A DNA stretch of 13,145 nucleotides from Alphaproteobacteria bacterium (GTDB taxonomy: Bacteria > Pseudomonadota > Alphaproteobacteria > UBA8366): contig JASLSL010000182.1 in NCBI GenBank assembly GCA_030743445.1, forward strand, positions 1 through 13,145, in the 5' to 3' direction. The notes under the pieces were generated by a model. The model saw nothing but the letters and a program-made list of their open reading frames with translations, did no database searches and was not told the DNA's origin. The translations under genes and the position numbers were made by a program. Shown here piece after piece: positions 1-6,481 of the stretch (the stretch's first letter is position 1; every line of letters begins with the position of its first letter).

Positions 1-66
1 CCCCGGCTTCTCGCCGAAGCCGACCTCGCCCTGGCCGTAACTGCGTTGCTGATAAATATCGCTCAT
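1..66 (-). CDS. Isochorismatase-fold cysteine hydrolase (N-carbamoylsarcosine amidase-like), N-terminal fragment
   Basis: Only the first 22 codons are in the window; the gene continues past position 1. The start ATG (66-64) is preceded by a strong purine-rich ribosome site (GGGAGGGG, about 3 bases upstream) and lies 11 bases after the stop of the amidohydrolase, so it is the next gene in the same operon. The visible peptide begins MSDIYQQRSYGQGEVGFGEK. This resembles the N-terminus I know from N-carbamoylsarcosine amidohydrolase-type members of the isochorismatase-like cysteine hydrolase family, where a glycine-rich V-G-F-G segment leads into the first strand. These enzymes hydrolyse amides, often releasing ammonia or carbamate. 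The catalytic Asp-Lys-Cys triad is beyond the window, so the call rests on a short segment plus context and is tentative. Confidence 0.55.
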   Translation of the reverse strand, partial: MSDIYQQRSYGQGEVGFGEKPG

Positions 67-77
67 CGTCCCCTCCC

Positions 78-1313
78 TTATCCAATATCGTTCTTGACCA
101 ATCGGCCGCCCTGCATGATCAGCGGCAGATGGGCACCCTGGTCTTGCAACAGCGACAGATCCCGTAACGGGTCGCCGTCGACCACGACCATGTCGGCGAG
201 CGCCCCCGGCGCGATCACGCCGAGCTCTCCGGTCCGGTTGAGGATCTCGGCGTTGGTTTTGGTCGCGCAGACCAAAACTTGGTGCGGCGACATGACCTCG
301 GCCTTGATCTGGAACTCGCGCGACTGGTGGCGCTGCATCTCGCCGAGCAAGTCGCTGCCGTGGCCGATTTTGACGCCGGCGCGCATGGCGTATTCGACCG
401 CGCGCAGGCCGAAGCCCCGCACGTCCTCGATCTTGGCGCAGCTGACCGGCGAGAGACCGAGTTCCGCGCCCTCTTCCGCCAGCGCCTCGTAGGTCACCAA
501 TGTCGGCACCAGATAGACGCTCCGCTGCGCCATCGCCGCCGCGGTCTCCTCGTCGAGCAAGTTGCCGTGCTCGATCGTCCTGACCCCGCACTCGACCGCG
601 CGCTTGATCGCGCGGCCGGTATAGGCGTGGGCCATGACGTAGGTGTTGGCGGCCTCCGCCACTTCGACCGCGGCGGCGATCTCGTCGAGCGCCAACTGCG
701 TGTGGTCGACCGGGTCGCTCGGCGAGGCGACGGCGCCCGAGGCCATGATCTTGATCTGGTTGGCGCCCTTGCGGATTTCGTCGCGCGCCGCGTGCCGGAC
801 CTCCGGCACGCCGTCGCAAACCCAGGCCAGTCTGGTCGGGAAGTAGCCGCAGGCGCAGCCGTGCGGCTGGTCGACCGGCGGGCGCTGGTCGAAGTGGCTG
901 CCGGTCTGGCTGATCACCTTGCCGGCGATGAACAGCCGCGGCCCGGCGAAATGGCCCTCCTCGACCGCGGTGCGCATACCCCAGTCGGCGCCGCCCGCGT
1001 CACGCACCGTGGTGAAGCCGCGCATCAGCATCGCCTCCATGAAGGCGCGCGCCTTGGCGGTGACCAGCGAGGACGGCAGCCGCTCCATCGCCGCTTTCCC
1101 GACGACCACCGAATTGACGTGGACGTGGCAGTCGATCAGCCCCGGCAGCAGCGCCTTGCCGCCGAGGTCGAGGACGTGGTCGGCCTTGGTCTTGATCGGC
1201 TTGTCGGAGACCTCGACGATGCGATCGTCCTCGACCAGTACCTCGTGGCCTTCCAGCAGCTCCGGTGCCTCGGCGTCGAATAGGGCGCCGTTCTTCAGAT
1301 GGATCGTCGTCAT
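78..1313 (-). CDS. Metal-dependent amidohydrolase, imidazolonepropionase-like / Xaa-Arg dipeptidase type
   Basis: A 411-residue amidohydrolase-superfamily enzyme of full family length, probably cytoplasmic (no signal peptide). After a small N-terminal beta domain, the binuclear metal site is complete. H63 and H65 lie in LIDCHVHV at the end of strand 1, K188 in IKIMASGA is the expected carboxylated bridging lysine, and H229 (MAHA), H249 (TIEHG) and D321 (GHGSD) are the remaining ligands. The C-terminal GALADMVVVDGDPL segment is typical of the imidazolonepropionase-like branch, whose characterised members hydrolyse N-acyl or Xaa-Arg/Lys peptide-like amides, carbamates or lactams. The precise substrate is not readable. 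The gene starts 4 bases after the CitE-like lyase stop and is followed 11 bases later by an amidase-fold gene. It may therefore release the acid that the CoA ligase of this operon activates (inference). Confidence 0.9.
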   Translation of the reverse strand: MTTIHLKNGALFDAEAPELLEGHEVLVEDDRIVEVSDKPIKTKADHVLDLGGKALLPGLIDCHVHVNSVVVGKAAMERLPSSLVTAKARAFMEAMLMRGFTTVRDAGGADWGMRTAVEEGHFAGPRLFIAGKVISQTGSHFDQRPPVDQPHGCACGYFPTRLAWVCDGVPEVRHAARDEIRKGANQIKIMASGAVASPSDPVDHTQLALDEIAAAVEVAEAANTYVMAHAYTGRAIKRAVECGVRTIEHGNLLDEETAAAMAQRSVYLVPTLVTYEALAEEGAELGLSPVSCAKIEDVRGFGLRAVEYAMRAGVKIGHGSDLLGEMQRHQSREFQIKAEVMSPHQVLVCATKTNAEILNRTGELGVIAPGALADMVVVDGDPLRDLSLLQDQGAHLPLIMQGGRLVKNDIG

Positions 1314-1317
1314 GCCC

Positions 1318-2214
1318 CTATCCCATCGCTTGGATTTGCTCGTACGTCGCCAGCACGTTGCGCGCCTGCTTCAGGTGCGGCATGTCGAGCATCTTGCCGT
1401 CGAGCCCGATCGTGCCGACGCCGGGATTGTCCTCGAACACCGCGACCACGCGCCGGGCAAAGGCGACCTCGTCGTCGGACGGCGTGAAGGCGCGGTTGAT
1501 CACTTCCGATTGCGCCGGGTGGATTGCGATCTTGCCGATGAAGCCGGCCTGGCGGTCGCGCAGACAATCGGCCTCGAGCCCGTCGAGGTCGCGGAAATCG
1601 GTTATCAGCACGCCGACCGGCTGGACGTCGAGCGCCCGGCAGGCGGCGAGGCAGAGCGACTTGCCCAGAATGTAGACGTCGTCGTAGTCGCCGTCGGGGC
1701 CGCGGTTGTTGCTGGCGCCGAGTGCTGCGGCCAAATCCTCTGCCCCCCAGGTCATGGCGGTGAGCCGCGGCGTGCGGTTTTCCGCCTCGAGATACGTGTG
1801 AAAGGTCAGCAGGCTCGCCGCCGTCTCGGTCGCCACCGTGATGATCTTGGTCGACATCGGCGCGAGCCCGTGCTCGGCCTCGAGCTTCGAGAGCCGGTCG
1901 CACAAGGTCTTGGTGTCGGCCGCGGTGTAGACCTTCGGCAGGCAGATGCCGTCCGGCACGCCCGGCATGACCGCTTCCAGGTCGGGCATCGAGAGGTCGG
2001 TGTCCAACGGGTTGATCCGGACCCAGAGCTGCTGGCGCGAACGGTCGCCGCGATCCTCGAGATAGGCGCAGACCATCTTGCGGGCGATCTCCTGCCGGTC
2101 GTCGGCGACCGAATCCTCGAGGTCGAGGATCAGGGCGTCGGCCTCGTTCCCGCGGGCCTTCTCGAGCTTGCGCTCGCTATCCCCCGGAACGAACAGCCAG
2201 GATCGGATAATCAT
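1318..2214 (-). CDS. CitE-like acyl-CoA lyase (HpcH/HpaI aldolase family)
   Basis: A 298-residue TIM-barrel lyase of the citrate lyase beta / malyl-CoA lyase / citramalyl-CoA lyase family. Family signatures are the N-terminal RSWLFVPGD (residues 4-12), ADALILDLEDSVA (26-38), R67 in VRINPLDT, E130 in TVATETA and D160 in MTWGAEDLA (the expected Mg ligands), and GKIAIHPAQ (227-235). Such enzymes split or form a 3-hydroxyacyl-CoA, typically giving acetyl- or propionyl-CoA plus a keto acid. The start chosen is ATG 2214, which overlaps the stop of the upstream MaoC gene in an ATGA arrangement. A start 12 codons earlier is open but would lie inside that gene and add residues unlike the family. With acyl-CoA dehydrogenase and hydratases upstream, it probably performs the final C-C cleavage. 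I recall a similar set in Mycobacterium tuberculosis (fadE19, Rv2499c, Rv2498c). Substrate unknown. Confidence 0.9.
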   Translation of the reverse strand: MIIRSWLFVPGDSERKLEKARGNEADALILDLEDSVADDRQEIARKMVCAYLEDRGDRSRQQLWVRINPLDTDLSMPDLEAVMPGVPDGICLPKVYTAADTKTLCDRLSKLEAEHGLAPMSTKIITVATETAASLLTFHTYLEAENRTPRLTAMTWGAEDLAAALGASNNRGPDGDYDDVYILGKSLCLAACRALDVQPVGVLITDFRDLDGLEADCLRDRQAGFIGKIAIHPAQSEVINRAFTPSDDEVAFARRVVAVFEDNPGVGTIGLDGKMLDMPHLKQARNVLATYEQIQAMG

Positions 2215-2663
2215 TTGGGTTTCTTCCTCATGAAGCCGGTGCGCACGCAATAGGCGACCTCCTCGTCGCGCTGGTTGAAACCGAAATGCTCGAACACCAC
2301 GAGGCCGGCCTCGGGTCGCGACTTCGACTCGCGCTTTTCCTTGATCTTGGTGACGAAGTGCAGCGTGTCGCCGTGGAACACCGGATTGGCGAAACGTATA
2401 TCGGTCATGCCGAGATTGGCGATCGTCGTCCCCAGCGTCGTTTCGCCGACGGTCGCGCCGATGGTCAGGCCGAGCGTGAACAGGCTGTTGACGATGCGCT
2501 GGCCGAACTCGGTCTGCTTCGCGAATTCCTCGTCCAGGTGCAGCGGTTGCGGATTGTGGGTCAACGCGCAGTACATCACGTTGTCCATTTCGGTGACGGT
2601 CCGGGTGATCTCGTGCTTGAACTCCATCCCGATCTCGAATTCCTCGTAGTAAAGACCTGCCAT
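2211..2663 (-). CDS. MaoC-fold enoyl-CoA hydratase, mesaconyl/itaconyl-type (first of two paralogues by position)
   Basis: A 150-residue single hot-dog domain of the MaoC dehydratase family, predicted to hydrate a 2-enoyl-CoA to a 3-hydroxyacyl-CoA in the cytoplasm. The active-site loop reads LTHNPQPLHLDEEFAKQ (residues 34-50). The family His is H42 and the Asn is N37. Compared with canonical (R)-hydratases (G-D-x-N-P-x-H), Thr35 stands where the catalytic Asp is expected, and there are two extra residues between Asn and His. The next conserved stretch is FGQRIVNSLFTLGL. Its stop overlaps the CitE-like gene by 4 bases (ATGA), implying translational coupling, and it follows the acyl-CoA dehydrogenase by 19 bases. 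This order, dehydrogenase-hydratase-lyase, suggests it makes the lyase substrate. It could also act as a dehydratase in the reverse direction. Confidence 0.87.
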   Translation of the reverse strand: MAGLYYEEFEIGMEFKHEITRTVTEMDNVMYCALTHNPQPLHLDEEFAKQTEFGQRIVNSLFTLGLTIGATVGETTLGTTIANLGMTDIRFANPVFHGDTLHFVTKIKEKRESKSRPEAGLVVFEHFGFNQRDEEVAYCVRTGFMRKKPK

Positions 2664-2682
2664 TTCTCTAATGCTCCCTGAA

Positions 2683-3825
2683 TCAACTGTGCCGCATGTG
2701 CTTGGCGATGATGGTGCGTTGGATCTCCGAGGTCCCGCCGCCGATCGTCGCCTGGGTGCCCTCGCGCACGTAGCGCTCCATGTCGGCCTCGGGCAACTGG
2801 CCGTGCCCGCCCATGATCTGCAGTCCCTGGAGGCTGACCTCGCGCAGGGCCTCGGAGGCGAACAGCTTGGCCATCGCGACCTCCTTGGTGCAGGGCTCGC
2901 CGCGCGACGCCATATCCGCCGCCCGGTAGACCATCAGACGGGCCGCGTCGACCCGGGTCTGCATGTCGGCGAGCCGGTGGCGGATGACCTGGAACTCAAA
3001 GATCGCGCGGCCGAACTGCTCGCGCTCTTGGGCGTAGGCGAGCGCATCGTCGACCGCCTGCTGGGCGTTGCCGACATAGGAGGCGGAGATCGAAATCCGC
3101 TCGATGTCGAGATGATCGGTGATCAGCTGCCAGCCCTGGCCCTCCTCGCCCAGCATGGTGTCGGGCGCGACGCGCGCGTCGTCGAAATAGACCTGGTAGG
3201 TGCCGGTCATCCTTCGCACCACGGTTTCGATCGGCTGGATGTCGACCCCCGGGGTGTCGTTCGGCACCAGGAAGATCGACAGGCCGCCGTGGCGTCCGAC
3301 GTCCGGGTCGGTCCGCGCCAGGACGCAGAGCACGGTGTTCTCCGCCCCCGATCCGCTGGCCCACAGCTTTTGGCCGTTAAGTACATATTCGTTCCCGTCG
3401 AGCCGGGCGCGCAACTTCACCCCGGACACGTCGGAGCCGACGCCCGGCTCCGAGATCAGGATCGCGAAGCGCAGCTTGCCTGCCATGAACGGCTTGACCA
3501 GGCGCTCGACCTGTTCGGGCGAGGCGTGGTGGACGACGTTGAGCGCGGTGAAAGTCGAGACCAGCAACGAGGCGGCGAAGTCGAAGCCGTACTTGGCGAG
3601 CGCCTCGCACATCAGCGCGTAGTCGAAGATGTTGCCGCCGTCGCCGCCGGCCTCCTCGGGGATCAGCGCCTTGAGCCAGCCCTGCGCGGCGATCTTGTCG
3701 AAGCCCTCGTAGGGGTACTGGCGTTCCATGTCGCACTTGCGGACGTACTCGCGGGTGATCTCCTCGTCCATGAAGCGGTTGACAGTGCGCCGCCAGATTT
3801 CCTGTTCCTCGGAGAGAAAATTCAT
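2683..3825 (-). CDS. Acyl-CoA dehydrogenase, isovaleryl-CoA-dehydrogenase-type active site
   Basis: A 380-residue FAD enzyme of normal family length that oxidises an acyl-CoA to a 2-enoyl-CoA, passing electrons to ETF. The N-terminal helical domain begins LSEEQEIWRR. FAD/substrate motifs follow: ILISEPGVGSDVSG (122-135), LNGQKLWASGSGAEN (149-163) and, in the C-terminal domain, REQFGRAIFEFQVIRHRLAD (268-287) and QIMGGHGQ (336-343). The late position used as catalytic Glu by medium-chain enzymes (Y-E-G-T) reads IGGGTSEIQR (361-370) and has no Glu. The alternative base position of isovaleryl- and long-chain-type enzymes is filled by E242 in HLDIERIS. The substrate may thus be branched, but this is inference. 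The ATG has an AAGGA-like site; the gap to the upstream hydratase gene is 28 bases, the longest within the operon. Confidence 0.93.
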   Translation of the reverse strand: MNFLSEEQEIWRRTVNRFMDEEITREYVRKCDMERQYPYEGFDKIAAQGWLKALIPEEAGGDGGNIFDYALMCEALAKYGFDFAASLLVSTFTALNVVHHASPEQVERLVKPFMAGKLRFAILISEPGVGSDVSGVKLRARLDGNEYVLNGQKLWASGSGAENTVLCVLARTDPDVGRHGGLSIFLVPNDTPGVDIQPIETVVRRMTGTYQVYFDDARVAPDTMLGEEGQGWQLITDHLDIERISISASYVGNAQQAVDDALAYAQEREQFGRAIFEFQVIRHRLADMQTRVDAARLMVYRAADMASRGEPCTKEVAMAKLFASEALREVSLQGLQIMGGHGQLPEADMERYVREGTQATIGGGTSEIQRTIIAKHMRHS

Positions 3826-3853
3826 ATCCTTGTCCTCTTTCTAGCCGCTTCTT

Positions 3854-4318
3854 CTAACCCGTTTGGGGGCCGGTCACGGGCTTGAGCCGGTCCTTGCGCA
3901 CCAGCAGGCTGAACTCGCAGCTCATCACCACTTCCTCGCGCTGGTTGGCGACCTCCAACAATAGAGTGGCGAGGCCGTGCTTGTCGCCTCGCGCCTCGAG
4001 GCGGACGATCTCGCCCGTCGCCCAGATCGTATCGCCGATGAAGCTCGGTTTCACAAAGCGCAGTTTGTCGCAGCCATAGAACGCCTCGATCACCTCGGGA
4101 TCGAACGGGATCATCGCGTTGCCGATCGAGAAGATCAGGCTGCCTTGGACGATTCGCTGGCCGAACATGGTCTGCTTGGCGAACTCGGCATTGGCGTGCA
4201 GCTCCAGCCAGTTGCCGGTCAGCATGCAGAAATTGACCACGTCGGCCTCGGTCAGGGTGCGTCCCTTCGAGACCTTCCTTTGTCCAATCTCCAACTCGCC
4301 ATAGGGCGCATCGATCAT
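3854..4318 (-). CDS. MaoC-fold enoyl-CoA hydratase paralogue (second by position)
   Basis: A 154-residue hot-dog protein of the MaoC family. It is clearly paralogous to the hydratase gene on the far side of the acyl-CoA dehydrogenase: both carry EFAKQT-x-FGQRIV immediately after the active-site loop, and both have a strand of the LRFVKPSFIGDT / IRFANPVFHGDT type. The loop reads MLTGNWLELHANAEFA (32-47), with Thr34 in place of the canonical Asp, N36 and H41. Residues between Asn and His differ from the paralogue (WLEL versus PQPL), which suggests a different substrate or partner. The start ATG 4318 overlaps the stop of the ATP-grasp gene by 4 bases (ATGA); upstream in-frame sequence is only the shifted frame of that gene. 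It may hydrate a second intermediate, or form a heteromeric hydratase with its paralogue; the sequence does not decide. Confidence 0.86.
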   Translation of the reverse strand: MIDAPYGELEIGQRKVSKGRTLTEADVVNFCMLTGNWLELHANAEFAKQTMFGQRIVQGSLIFSIGNAMIPFDPEVIEAFYGCDKLRFVKPSFIGDTIWATGEIVRLEARGDKHGLATLLLEVANQREEVVMSCEFSLLVRKDRLKPVTGPQTG

Positions 4319-4980
4319 TTTCCGGTTTCCTTCCGTCGTAGAACCAGCATCGCGTCGGCCGCCACGACGCCCTGCCCCTTGGGCAGCACGATCACCGGGT
4401 TGAGGTCGATTTCCTCGATCAAGTCCTGGTGGCGGGCGAAGAATTTCGAGGCGGCGACGATCAACCGCGCCAAGGCATCGCGGTCGCCCGGCGGCCTGCC
4501 GCGTGCGCCGTTCAGCAGTTTGGCGCCCGGTCCGTTGCCGAGCACCGCCTTGGCGGTCTTCAGGCTGGTCGGTGCCAATCGTACCTCGGCCCGGTCGAGA
4601 AGCTCGACCAGCACGCCGCCGGGCCCAGTCACCACCACTGGCCCGAACGTCGCGTCCCGCTTGCAGCCGACGATCCACTCGGCGACCCCGCCCTCGACCA
4701 TGCGCTCGACCAGAACGGACCCGTCCGGGTCTTTCCGTTGCAGTTGGCGCGAGAGTTTGGCGACGTCCCGCCGCGCCACGTCGAGGTGAACCAGGCCATG
4801 CTCGCTCTTGTGCGGATATTTGTCGGAGGCGAGCTTGACCGCGAGCCGCCCTGCCCGCGGACTCCGCGCCGGCACCGGCACCCCGGCGAGCCTTAGCAGC
4901 GCCTTGGCGTCGGCTTCGTGCACCACGCGGCGGCCCTCGGCGACCCATTGCTCCAGGCGTTTGCGAACGTTCGCCGTCAT
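4315..4980 (-). CDS. ADP-forming acyl-CoA synthetase beta subunit (ATP-grasp domain)
   Basis: A 221-residue ATP-grasp_5-type protein, the nucleotide-binding half of an NDP-forming acyl-CoA synthetase (acid + CoA + ATP to acyl-CoA + ADP + Pi). Recognisable elements are the N-terminal helix with EADAKALLRLAGVPVP (22-37), the nucleotide lysine K49 in LAVKLASD, the conserved HKSEHGLVHLD (57-67), VLVERMVEGGVAEWIVGCKRD (89-109, with the E-G-E-like strand) and the metal-site segment EEIDLNPVIVLP (189-200). The stretch between VPVP and the lysine is about 15 residues shorter than in fused homologues I know. It starts one base into the stop codon of the alpha gene (TGATG), so the two subunits are translationally coupled, and it ends in an ATGA overlap with the hydratase. 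Family call is firm; the acid substrate is not known. Confidence 0.88.
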   Translation of the reverse strand: MTANVRKRLEQWVAEGRRVVHEADAKALLRLAGVPVPARSPRAGRLAVKLASDKYPHKSEHGLVHLDVARRDVAKLSRQLQRKDPDGSVLVERMVEGGVAEWIVGCKRDATFGPVVVTGPGGVLVELLDRAEVRLAPTSLKTAKAVLGNGPGAKLLNGARGRPPGDRDALARLIVAASKFFARHQDLIEEIDLNPVIVLPKGQGVVAADAMLVLRRKETGK

Positions 4981-6359
4981 CAGAGCCCCGCTTGCGCCTT
5001 CAGCGCCTCGAGCCCGGTCAGGATCGCGGCCGGGCTGTCGAAGGTCGGAATGCCTTTGCCGTAGAGCATCTGGCAGGCTGGCGAAGTATCCTCGCCGCCG
5101 CCGGTCCAGCAGACCAGGACCGGCAGGTCCGAGGCCTCGTTGGCATGGATCACCGCCTCGATGATCTTCGGCTCGCCGACGAAGGTCAGCAGGATCACGA
5201 TCGCGTCGACCTCGCCGCTGTCGATCGCGATATTGAGGACGTCTCGGAACATGTCGGGCTGGTTGATGATCGTGCCGGTCATGTCGATCGGGTTCCCCAC
5301 CGCGCCGTAGAACGGCATGATCGGGCGCAGCTTCTTCTGGACCTTATCGCTGAACGGCGGTGCCAAGAGGCCACTGGTCTCGACCAAATCAGTCATCTCG
5401 ACCCCGAAGCCGCCGGCAATGCCGACGATGCCGACCCGCCGGCCGCGCATCCACTTCATCATCGAGAGTGCAGCCGTCGCATCGACCGCGGCGTGCGAAT
5501 CCCTGATCCGGACGACGTCGAGCTCCCGGAACACGCCATCGACCACCCGATCGTCGCCAGCGATCGCCCCGGTGTGGGACATCGCCGCGCGACCGCCGGC
5601 CGGGCTGCGCCCGCCCTTCATGACGACGACGGCGCGCCCGTTGCGGTACCGCCGCGCCGCCTTGACGAACCGCCGGGCGTCGCGGATTTCCTCGAGATAG
5701 GCGAGGACAACGCCGGTCCCCGGGTCGTCGGCGAAATACTCCATCAGGTCGGCGGTGTTGATGTCGTCCTCGTTGCCGGTGCTAAAGAGCGCCCCGATCC
5801 CGACCCCGCGCTTGGCGAGGCGCGAGGCGATCATCCCCGACATGCCGCCCGACTGGGACATGATCCGGACCGGCCCGTCGACCATCGCGTTGAACATCGG
5901 CGAGAAGGTGAGCTGCAGCTTCGACTTCGGCACCACGATGCCTTCCGAGTTCGGGCCAATCATGCGGAACGGTGCCGCGGCAAGAATTTCCCCGAGCTCG
6001 CGCTGAAAGCCGGCGCCGGCTCGGCCGGCCTCGGCGAAGCCCGAGGTGATGCCGATCACCGCCTCGACCCCTTTCTCGGCGCACTGGCGGAGTGCGGGAA
6101 TGCTGCGCTCGGCCGGCACCACCAGCACCGTCAAATCGATCTTGCCCTTGATATCGGCGATGCTCGGCGCGCAGGGGATGCCGCAAATCTCACCGCCGCC
6201 CGGATTGACCGGGTAGAGCCGACCCTTGTAGCCGTTCTCCAACGGGTTCCGGATGAAGGCGTGGCCGATCTTGGCGGGATCGCGCGAGGCCCCCACCACC
6301 GCGATCGAGTGCGGCGCCATCAAGCGCTTCAGGCTGTCGGAAACGGACGGTCTTTTCAC
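4980..6359 (-). CDS. ADP-forming acyl-CoA synthetase alpha subunit (CoA-binding and ligase-CoA domains)
   Basis: A 459-residue protein (from a GTG start) matching the alpha half of acetyl-CoA synthetase (ADP-forming)/acyl-CoA ligases. A CoA-binding Rossmann domain opens with LMAPHSIAVVGASRDPAKIGH (13-33), followed by GYKGRLYPVNPGGGEICG, the succinyl-CoA-synthetase-like IGPNSEG (134-140) and IMSQSGGMSG (167-176), and a second flavodoxin-like domain. H262 in AAMSHTGAIAG is the expected phosphohistidine. It heads the operon and overlaps the beta gene by one base. Start choice: GTG 6359 has an AGGGAG site 8 bases upstream and leaves room for promoters. ATG 6392 and ATG 6428 are open in frame but lack a good ribosome site, and the latter lies in the candidate promoter of the divergent dioxygenase. 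The extra residues they would add are unlike the family N-terminus. If GTG is wrong, ATG 6392 is the next choice. Confidence 0.9.
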   Translation of the reverse strand: MKRPSVSDSLKRLMAPHSIAVVGASRDPAKIGHAFIRNPLENGYKGRLYPVNPGGGEICGIPCAPSIADIKGKIDLTVLVVPAERSIPALRQCAEKGVEAVIGITSGFAEAGRAGAGFQRELGEILAAAPFRMIGPNSEGIVVPKSKLQLTFSPMFNAMVDGPVRIMSQSGGMSGMIASRLAKRGVGIGALFSTGNEDDINTADLMEYFADDPGTGVVLAYLEEIRDARRFVKAARRYRNGRAVVVMKGGRSPAGGRAAMSHTGAIAGDDRVVDGVFRELDVVRIRDSHAAVDATAALSMMKWMRGRRVGIVGIAGGFGVEMTDLVETSGLLAPPFSDKVQKKLRPIMPFYGAVGNPIDMTGTIINQPDMFRDVLNIAIDSGEVDAIVILLTFVGEPKIIEAVIHANEASDLPVLVCWTGGGEDTSPACQMLYGKGIPTFDSPAAILTGLEALKAQAGL

Positions 6360-6367
6360 GTGGGCGG

Positions 6368-6373
6368 CTCCCT
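6368..6373 (-). promoter_or_regulatory. Ribosome binding site deciding the GTG start of the alpha subunit
   Basis: On the minus strand AGGGAG is followed by 8 bases and then GTG (6359-6357). The alternative upstream ATG codons have no comparable purine-rich site at the right distance, so this site is the main argument for the GTG start. Confidence 0.5.
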
Positions 6374-6382
6374 GCGATCCGG

Positions 6383-6411
6383 ATTTAGCCATGGACGGCG
6401 AAGCGAGGCAA
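6383..6411 (-). promoter_or_regulatory. Candidate promoter of the minus-strand acyl-CoA operon
   Basis: On the minus strand, TTGCCT (6411-6406) and CTAAAT (6388-6383) are 17 bases apart. They match the -35 and -10 consensus only partly (4/6 and 3/6), but the position suits a start of transcription just upstream of the AGGGAG ribosome site and the GTG start at 6359. Prediction by eye only. Confidence 0.28.
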
Positions 6412-6421
6412 TGCGGCGGAA

Positions 6422-6450
6422 TTGGCATTTCCCGCTGGGCGGTGCAAAAT
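6422..6450 (+). promoter_or_regulatory. Candidate promoter of the dioxygenase-dehydrogenase pair
   Basis: TTGGCA (6422-6427), a 17-base spacer and CAAAAT (6445-6450) give a 5/6 and 4/6 match to the sigma-70 consensus, placed about 20 bases before the ribosome site of the dioxygenase. It faces away from the operon promoter candidate, so the two transcription units could be controlled by one regulator binding in 6383-6450. No clear operator palindrome was seen there. Confidence 0.4.
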
Positions 6451-6481
6451 CAGCGGACGCTGCAATATCGGGGAGCCCCGG

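Noticed and set aside
3854..4948. A 364-residue fusion protein ending in the second MaoC domain
   Set aside because: The N-terminal 210 residues are a shifted frame of the ATP-grasp gene; the ATGA junction at 4315-4318 gives a normal-length 154-residue hydratase.
6422..6481. Upstream ATG start for the dioxygenase at 6422
   Set aside because: It lies in the candidate -35 box, has no ribosome site and adds residues unlike the family; ATG 6482 has GGGGAG in front.
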